This document shows positions 59,528-64,000 of a DNA stretch of 64,000 nucleotides, piece by piece. Position numbers and translations under genes: made by a program. The DNA lies in assembly GCA_003242885.1 (NCBI GenBank), contig QKMZ01000006.1, positions 1,840,061 through 1,904,060 of the forward strand. The letters run 5' to 3'. Each line of letters opens with the position of its first letter. Position 1 is the stretch's first letter. The stretch comes from Candidatus Melainabacteria bacterium (GTDB taxonomy: Bacteria > Cyanobacteriota > Vampirovibrionia > Obscuribacterales > Obscuribacteraceae). A model generated the notes under the pieces. The model was not told where the DNA came from, made no database searches, and saw nothing but the letters and a program-made list of their open reading frames with translations.

Positions 59528-59611
59528 TTCTCCTCTAACCTCCGTCTGTTTCGTTCGTCTGAATCTCTAATGATTCAAAAGAACATTGCTGTTTGATTCC
59601 TGCTGGATTTC

Positions 59612-59642
59612 TTCCAGCGGACGATGCATGGCATCGCCCCTA
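59612..59642. repeat. Hairpin repeat overlapping the dapB stop codon
   Basis: GGACGATGC-ATG-GCATCGCCCC followed by TACGCG. The CTA within CCCCTACG is, on the minus strand, the TAG stop codon of dapB. The arm-loop structure (CGATGC/GCATCG) matches the copies at 194 and 58380. Confidence 0.7.
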
Positions 59643-60509
59643 CGCGTTGCTGAATAGAACCTGGTCAAGCCCGACAACGAGCTTGTTTTGCGTCATAACA
59701 TGCTGAATTGCCATGCGCTCACCTTCGATGAAACACTTGGTATTGAAGCTGTCATGCCTGATGGAGAGCAACTCTCCTTCCGATCCGAATAAAACTTCCT
59801 GGTGCGAAATCATACCCGGCAAACGCAGCGAATGCACTCGTACTCCGCTTGCATGAACAGCGCCTCTTGCACCCTGCATCAATTCCTTCTCTTCAACGCG
59901 CTTGGCATTGTAATGACTGCGGCTGTCGGCGAGTTTGTTGGCGGTATGCATCGCAGTGCCTGATGGAGCGTCAATCTTCTGCGTATGATGCATCTCGACG
60001 ATTTCAACGTTGGGGATGAAACGCCCAGCTTGACGCGCAAATTCCATCATCAAAACAGCGCCGACTGAAAAGTTCGGCACTACCATTGCTCCAACACTGT
60101 TCTTCTCAGCCAGGCTAGCAAGCTCCTTGAGGTGGGTTTGGCTCAGTCCGGACGTACCGATGACCGGGCGAATGCCCTTGCCGATGGCGGATGTTGCCGT
60201 CCTCCAGGCAGCTTCAGCCTGGGTTACGTCCAGAATGACATCTGGCGAGCAAGCGGCAGTACACTCGATAAAACCGCTGCTGACAAGTATACCAGTCCTC
60301 GCTCCTCCGGCTACTTCGGCGACCTGTCCTATGTCATGTCCGACATATTCGGCGTTTTCGCGGCCCCAGGCGCCAACGATTTTGATGACAGGATCATTGA
60401 AAAACGCCTGAACAAAGGCTTTTCCCATGCGCCCGCTGATGCCGGCGACTGCGACTTTGATGGGTTTTGATGCGGCTGACGAGGTCACCAGGCCTCCAAA
60501 TACGGGCAT
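59640..60509 (-). CDS. dapB: 4-hydroxy-tetrahydrodipicolinate reductase
   Basis: NAD(P)H-dependent second step of the diaminopimelate pathway. The cofactor loop is VAVAGISGRMGKAFVQA, and the substrate motif is EMHHTQKIDAPSGTAM with both catalytic His residues and the Lys. The C-terminal VVGLDQVLFSNA ends at a TAG supplied by the hairpin repeat. A longer N-terminus (about 16 residues, PVFGGLVTSSAASKP) precedes the Rossmann fold, so an internal start is possible. At 289 residues it is slightly longer than the norm of about 270. Confidence 0.95.
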   Translation of the reverse strand: MPVFGGLVTSSAASKPIKVAVAGISGRMGKAFVQAFFNDPVIKIVGAWGRENAEYVGHDIGQVAEVAGGARTGILVSSGFIECTAACSPDVILDVTQAEAAWRTATSAIGKGIRPVIGTSGLSQTHLKELASLAEKNSVGAMVVPNFSVGAVLMMEFARQAGRFIPNVEIVEMHHTQKIDAPSGTAMHTANKLADSRSHYNAKRVEEKELMQGARGAVHASGVRVHSLRLPGMISHQEVLFGSEGELLSIRHDSFNTKCFIEGERMAIQHVMTQNKLVVGLDQVLFSNA

Positions 60510-60669
60510 TTCGGGAGGAAATAAACACGAGTTAAGGGGTATTTTACCTGGCCAGAGCCTTCAAGATCCGCCATATAACGTAAGGACTCGGTTATCCCGA
60601 GCCCTTTGTTACGTTCAATTCTTCAGCGGCAGCGCGCGCTGTTTAGACCATAGCTCCTAACTGAATCAA

Positions 60670-60735
60670 TCTTATGTAGGGTCGATGCCATGCTACATCA
60701 GACTACCGTAGGGTCGACGCCATGCGTCGACCGGT
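60670..60735. repeat. Hairpin repeats between dapB and dut
   Basis: GTAGGGTCGATGCCATGC (60676-60693) is half of an element whose right arm is missing. It is followed by a complete GTAGGGTCGACGCCATGC plus GTCGACC copy at 60709-60733, ending 6 bases from the dut stop codon. The 60510-60669 part of the gap shows no gene or clear signal. Confidence 0.7.
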
Positions 60736-60738
60736 TTT

Positions 60739-61209
60739 CTAAGCCCTAGCGCCTGCGGCTTGAATCAACTTTCCCGTTGAGCCAAAGCCTCCCTCACCGC
60801 GTTCGTGACTTGCGGCGAGCTCTTCCACTTCAACAATTTCGACGCGAGGAACAGGCGTGATGAGCAACTGCGCGATCTTCTCGCCAGGCTGGAAAGTATA
60901 AGCTTGCTCGCCGTGATTGATGATGAGCACGCAAACTTCGCCGCGATAGTCGCTGTCGATGGTTCCGACGCAGTTGGTCAAGCTGATACCGGCTTTGTGA
61001 GCCAATCCTGAGCGAGGACGCACTTGCCCTTCGTAGCCTTCAGGAATCTCAACTTGAATGCCTGTGGGAATTTGAGCGCGTTTGTTGGGCTCGACTGTAA
61101 CCGGTTGTTCGATGGCCGCAGTCAAATCCATACCAGCAGAACCGCTTGTCGCGTATGCGGGCAGGTTTTTGCAGTGAGGAAGACGCTTCACTTTCAAAGT
61201 AACGTTCAT
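60739..61209 (-). CDS. dut: dUTP pyrophosphatase
   Basis: Hydrolyses dUTP to dUMP and pyrophosphate, keeping uracil out of DNA and feeding dTMP synthesis. The trimeric dUTPase motifs are GSAGMDLTAAI, PRSGLAHKAGIS, GTIDSDYRGEVCVLIIN, and the C-terminal Gly-rich arm GGFGSTGK. The longest frame opens at a TTG; the ATG at 61209 (MNVTLKVKRLPH) has GGGAG 8 bases upstream and gives 156 residues. It is the first gene of the dut-dapB-asd-dapA-rnj run. Confidence 0.94.
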   Translation of the reverse strand: MNVTLKVKRLPHCKNLPAYATSGSAGMDLTAAIEQPVTVEPNKRAQIPTGIQVEIPEGYEGQVRPRSGLAHKAGISLTNCVGTIDSDYRGEVCVLIINHGEQAYTFQPGEKIAQLLITPVPRVEIVEVEELAASHERGEGGFGSTGKLIQAAGARA

Positions 61210-61378
61210 GCTTTGCACTCCCAACAGATATCACTCAGATACGCGCAGCAACTGAGTCCTGGATAAATTCACACGTAGTGTGTGCACATTGAAAAAGTAC
61301 TAGGAAACTGGCTCGAGTGCATGAAATTAAGTGAGAAAAACGCGGCGCAATCGGGCAAATTCGCAGAGCCCAATTTCC

Positions 61379-61407
61379 TTGACATTGATTGGATCCGAAC
61401 ATATACT
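61379..61407 (+). promoter_or_regulatory. Strong sigma70-type promoter without a gene
   Basis: Perfect TTGACA (61379-61384), a 17-base spacer and TATACT (61402-61407, one mismatch). No open frame with a ribosome site follows on the plus strand. It points away from dut, into the gene-free stretch. Confidence 0.6.
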
Positions 61408-61413
61408 CGATCT

Positions 61414-61610
61414 ATAAAAGATCAGAAAACAAAAGATGCCTTGATGGCACAAGAGTAAATATGTTTGGATTTTTCATTCCTATTATTGAAATTAACTAAC
61501 TCTTTGACCGGCAGCCACTTTCAGGCACGCTCTAAATAGCAAAAGTCTAAAGAATTCGACTGTTTATCTATAGAACTTGTGGAAGGTTTGAACATTCACA
61601 AGTTCGAATT
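61414..61610 (+). ncRNA. Candidate small RNA from the orphan promoter
   Basis: The stretch downstream of the promoter has no credible frame. Hairpins include GATC-TATAAAA-GATC at the 5' end and GAACTTGTG (61573-61581) with CACAAGTTC (61597-61605), a 9-bp stem followed by AT-rich sequence but no T run. The 3' end is therefore uncertain. No known family is recognised. Confidence 0.3.
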
Positions 61611-61774
61611 TAGATATATACGAATATTCGACAAGCTTTGATGCGGCCAAAGTATATGCCGGTCAATTTTTGACGCCTTCTGTCGATGCCACCATATTCA
61701 GTGGCATTGGAAGAATTGCTGCTTGCGAAAGTGGTGACCAATTGGCCTGAACTCGGCGAGCTGCTTGGCTAATG

Positions 61775-61800
61775 TAGCGTCGAGGCCATGCCTCGACCTT
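61775..61800. repeat. Hairpin repeat GTCGAGGC-CAT-GCCTCGAC
   Basis: An 8-bp perfect stem with a CAT loop, preceded by GTAGC. The sequence after it (CTTTTCAAAAAC) also follows the copy at 26338, so the conserved unit extends beyond the hairpin. It is not next to a protein stop codon here but lies just past the terminator of the small RNA candidate. Confidence 0.65.
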
Positions 61801-61805
61801 TTCAA

Positions 61806-61853
61806 AAACTACGCAAACAAAAACACCGCAAGGATTGCTCCGCTGCGGTGTTT
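61806..61853 (-). terminator. Intrinsic terminator of the small RNA candidate
   Basis: On the minus strand AAACACCGCA and TGCGGTGTTT form a perfect 10-bp stem with a 13-base loop, followed by TTGTTTG. The 3' part of the stem runs into a row of five T. Confidence 0.7.
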
Positions 61854-62023
61854 AAGCTACTGCCTGACTGCCCATTGCTGTGGGCTCAGTATTTCCTCGA
61901 GATTCAGTCAGTCCTTCACTCGGGGCGAACCACCTACTGTCGTTTCCGATCGGCGCCGATCTGCCGTTTCCGTAGTGTCCCTCGGCTCAAAGCGGTTACT
62001 TCGCCTAACCGCTCACCGTTTAC
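61806..62023 (-). ncRNA. Candidate small RNA (about 215 nt) with promoter and terminator
   Basis: The predicted transcript starts near 62023 and ends in a T-rich tract near 61808. It has AGCGGTTA/TAACCGCT (8 bp, near 61988-62010). Next comes a hairpin with CTAC/GTAG at its base, the near-identical internal segments GGAAACGGCA and GGAAACGACA on the two sides, and a GATCGGCGCCGATC tip. CTGACTG/CAGTCAG encloses GCCC/GGGC, and a 10-bp terminator stem is AAACACCGCA/TGCGGTGTTT. There is no open frame of note inside. Length and build resemble house-keeping RNAs such as 6S, but I could not match a known family. Confidence 0.55.
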
Positions 62024-62029
62024 TCTTTC

Positions 62030-62058
62030 AATATACCAAGCACATCCAACGGTGTGAA
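62030..62058 (-). promoter_or_regulatory. Sigma70-type promoter of the small RNA candidate
   Basis: On the minus strand TTCACA (62058-62053), a 17-base spacer, and TATATT (62035-62030). Each hexamer has one mismatch to the consensus. The start point would be about 62023. Confidence 0.6.
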
Positions 62059-62059
62059 G

Positions 62060-62783
62060 TACCCCGTTTTTCTTTTAATCATGCGCTTTTCCGAAGGCGT
62101 AGCGCTAAGCTGGTGTTGAAAATTTGCGATCGCACGATCGATATGATCGATTGAACAAGCCATGAAAACTGGCTCAACACGCGGATCTAGCGATTGCATA
62201 TACATTACCGATAAAATACATACACCACAAAGCATCCTACGCATAGACACGTAGGATGCTGATGGCCAGCCGAAGGACACGCACTTGACTAGGAAGTGCG
62301 CTCGGCCAAATCAAGCGCTGGAGTGCTGCACAGGCTCTGAAAACACTGATGTTATCAGGGGATTCAGAAGTCCGTCGGACCCGCGCGACAAGAAAGTGAT
62401 ACACGCAATATCAATTGCATATACAACAGTCTCAATCCGCTTTTGCTGCTTTTTACCGTGGGTACAAGTGCTCGACGCAACGACTTAACGCTACATCTGC
62501 TCCCTCGTCCCATCAGCAAGCCTTCAAAGGTCCGGCTCCAGCTTTCTGGATTAGAGGCGGTCGGTTACCACTCACATGCGCTCGCGGTAAATTCCAACCT
62601 TATTATGCTTAGACTTTATACCCGGTTGACAAGAGTTCAAATCATTTCCGAACGGGGAATCTCTACTTATATTTCTGTCTAAGGCACCCGCTATGCGCCC
62701 GTTTTCCAGGCCAACAGGGCGTTACAAAACCGGCTCCCGCCAGTTCTCGTTCTGTGGACATACATATATAATGAATAGCCTGC
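62060..62783. other. Gene-free stretch upstream of tRNA-Thr
   Basis: No credible gene. The only clear structure is GCATCCTACG (62232-62241) with CGTAGGATGC (62250-62259), a 10-bp perfect stem with an 8-base loop and no T run. TATAAT at about 62765-62770, 13 bases before the tRNA, is a likely -10 element for it; no good -35 is seen. Confidence 0.4.
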
Positions 62784-62855
<72 letters not shown>

Positions 62856-63130
62856 AATCTTTTCCAGACTTTTTGATTTCGCTCCGGGCCCCTTTTGGGC
62901 CCCCTCAGAAGTCAAAGGGTGTCAATTCAAATGTAGTGATATCAATCTGCAATCTCGCATTTCCAGAGGTTGCAGGTTCGCTTCCGCGAGACAGATGTTA
63001 TTGTGACTATCAGTTCAAATCCTTTAGGAAACCTATTTCAAGCACCGTATTTAGTGCCTCCGAAAAAATATCTCCGCTCCGCTATTCAAAACGTGCCAGA
63101 TCCAGAACATAGTGCTGAAAAGAAAACCCC

Positions 63131-63400
63131 ATGTACGACGATCTATTTTCATCACAAGAAGGGGTAACCACAATAGTGACGAGCCCTCATAAACTTCACG
63201 CCTCGCTGCGAATCTATCATGATGACTTGCAGCCGGACGATTTGACACGCCTATTCGGCGTCTCTCCCACAGACACACAAAGGAAAGGAGAGGCGCTCAA
63301 ACCATTCAAACCGACTATTAAGACACTGCGAATTGCTCCAACAGGGTGTCCGTCCGTTACTTCACGTGGTAGCGGAAAAATTGGCGATCTGATTTCCTAA
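63131..63400 (+). pseudogene. Truncated DUF4279-type gene
   Basis: An 89-residue frame. Residues 22-52 (ASLRIYHDDLQPDDLTRLFGVSPTDTQRKGE, in part LRIYHDDLQPDDLTRLFG) match the N-terminal half of DUF4279 proteins, a small family often found near toxin and immunity genes. After about residue 58 the similarity ends and the rest (LRIAPTGCPSVTSRGSGKIG) looks like out-of-gene sequence. The IS66-type transposase starts on the opposite strand just beyond. The gene was probably cut by insertion of that element. Confidence 0.5.
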
Positions 63401-63420
63401 GAGCATGTCCAGCTGAGGAC

Positions 63421-64000
63421 TTATTGTCCCTGAGGTGGCGACCAATTCTGAGGAAGCAGTTGTTGAAGTTCGGTTGTTTTCAATCCATTGATGCGCGCCA
63501 GAACCGCGGCGTACCAATCGACGGGGTTGATTCCGTTACGTTTTGCCGTGGCAATAAAGGAGAGATGAATGGCGATGGCTTTAGCGCCTGCATCGGAGCC
63601 TGCGAACAGAGAATTCTTCCTCACAAGAACCCAGCACTTGATTGCGCGTTCGGCCTCGTTGTTATCGATAGCAATGTCGGGGTTTTTGAGAAATCTTGTC
63701 AGGGCTCGCCAGTGCTTGGTGGTGTAATTGATCGCCTTCATCAGCTCATGAGTAGGATTAAACTTAGCCTTTGCGCCCACGATGATCTTTCTGAGAAGCT
63801 TGATGAGCGGCTTCGACTTTCTGCGTCGCATTGCCAGTCTGAAAGCAGGAGGCTCATCCTTTATGTCCCTCTCAATTTGATAGAGCTGCCCGTACACATC
63901 GAGAACGGCGCTGCGAACATTCTGCTCGGTGAACTCGGCTTCAAAATACTTACGCCGCGAGTGAGCGTTGCAGCCGGCTTCTATTCTCCGCCCATCTTGG
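63421..64000 (-). mobile_element. IS66-family transposase, 3' part
   Basis: The open frame continues past the right edge of the window. About 193 codons are visible: GRRIEAGCNAHSRRKYFEAEF (in part AGCNAHSRRKYFEAEF), VYGQLYQIERDIKDE, ALTRFLKNPDIAIDNNEAERAIKCWVL (seen as DIAIDNNEAERAIKCW) and the C-terminal KNSLFAGSDAGAKAIAIHLS with ATAKRNGINPVDWYAAVL. The order CNAHSRRKYF, DNNEAER and FAGSDAGA is that of IS66 TnpC (DDE domain plus C-terminal region). The final residues are LLPQNWSPPQGQ. The left end of the insertion must lie between 63300 and 63420, but the inverted repeat could not be identified. Confidence 0.88.

Noticed and set aside
61860..62010. RNase P RNA on the minus strand
   Set aside because: GAGGAAATACTGAGCCC resembles the GAGGAAAGTCC start of the RNase P core, but the transcript is too short and the ACAGAA and GGTAAACCC blocks are missing.
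62020..62280. 86-residue minus-strand frame with a signal-like N-terminus
   Set aside because: It has no recognisable domain and no good ribosome site. Its 3' end overlaps the -35/-10 elements of the small RNA candidate, and part of it is formed by a perfect hairpin.
62285..62690. Small plus-strand frames of 60-80 residues before tRNA-Thr
   Set aside because: No ribosome sites, overlapping one another in different frames and without recognisable composition or domains.

Overview
The window reads as a chromosomal stretch from a free-living bacterium of the cyanobacterial lineage, most likely a non-photosynthetic relative (Melainabacteria/Vampirovibrionia, Obscuribacter-like). The main argument is the ATP synthase cluster. 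It runs atpI-atpB-atpE-atpF'-atpF-atpH-atpA-atpG, with two different b-type subunits and with no beta or epsilon gene after gamma, as in cyanobacteria. The pairing of asd-dapA with RNase J, a PspA/Vipp1-type protein, SepF, and a gatA sitting in a fatty-acid cluster are compatible. No photosynthesis gene is seen. The placement is inference from gene order and family knowledge, not from a database search.

Layout. 1-4.3 kb (minus): a thioredoxin-fold secreted protein with an in-frame TGA (candidate selenoprotein), then 3-methyladenine glycosylase, a VanZ-like protein, FabD and a methyltransferase. 4.5-11.7 kb (plus): asparagine synthetase, then a c-di-GMP enzyme with REC, GGDEF and HD-GYP domains, followed 16 bp later by a soluble hybrid histidine kinase. 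11.8-18.6 kb (minus): ADP-ribosylglycohydrolase-fold protein, fabG, acpP, fabF, gatA, a small secreted protein and cysK. 19-26.3 kb (plus): a 1052-residue unknown protein with an HEIGH metalloprotease-like motif, a secreted TPR protein, panB and an RlpA-like protein. 26.7-31.4 kb (minus): a SpoIID/LytB protein split by a frameshift at a run of nine T, a site-2 protease, an FmdB zinc ribbon and a DUF4239 membrane protein. 31.8-38 kb (minus): the F0F1 ATP synthase genes. 38.4-43.6 kb: pspA, tgt, a TPR protein and a DUF4388/degenerate-GGDEF protein. 44-55.2 kb (plus): smc-scpA-scpB-ispD-sepF and a large membrane Ser/Thr kinase, a chromosome segregation, isoprenoid and division block. 55.4-61.2 kb (minus): dut-dapB-asd-dapA-rnj, which feeds lysine and peptidoglycan precursor synthesis. 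61.2-64 kb: a gene-poor region with two candidate small RNA units, tRNA-Thr(CGT), a broken DUF4279 gene and the end of an IS66-type transposase.

The most distinctive features are as follows. (i) There is a probable selenocysteine codon at the redox position of a thioredoxin-like fold, followed by a hairpin that fits the bacterial SECIS pattern. (ii) A family of short GC-rich hairpins, built around ATG/CAT or AT-AT centres and often ending in GTAGGG, sits within a few bases of the stop codons of about a dozen genes. In two genes it provides the stop codon itself. (iii) A complete-looking small RNA unit (sigma70-type promoter, hairpins, intrinsic terminator) lies in the 61.8-62.06 kb gap. (iv) An intrinsic bidirectional terminator lies inside the ATP synthase cluster, between atpB and atpE.

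Positions of short motifs were read by eye and may be off by a base. No alignment, folding or database search was run.
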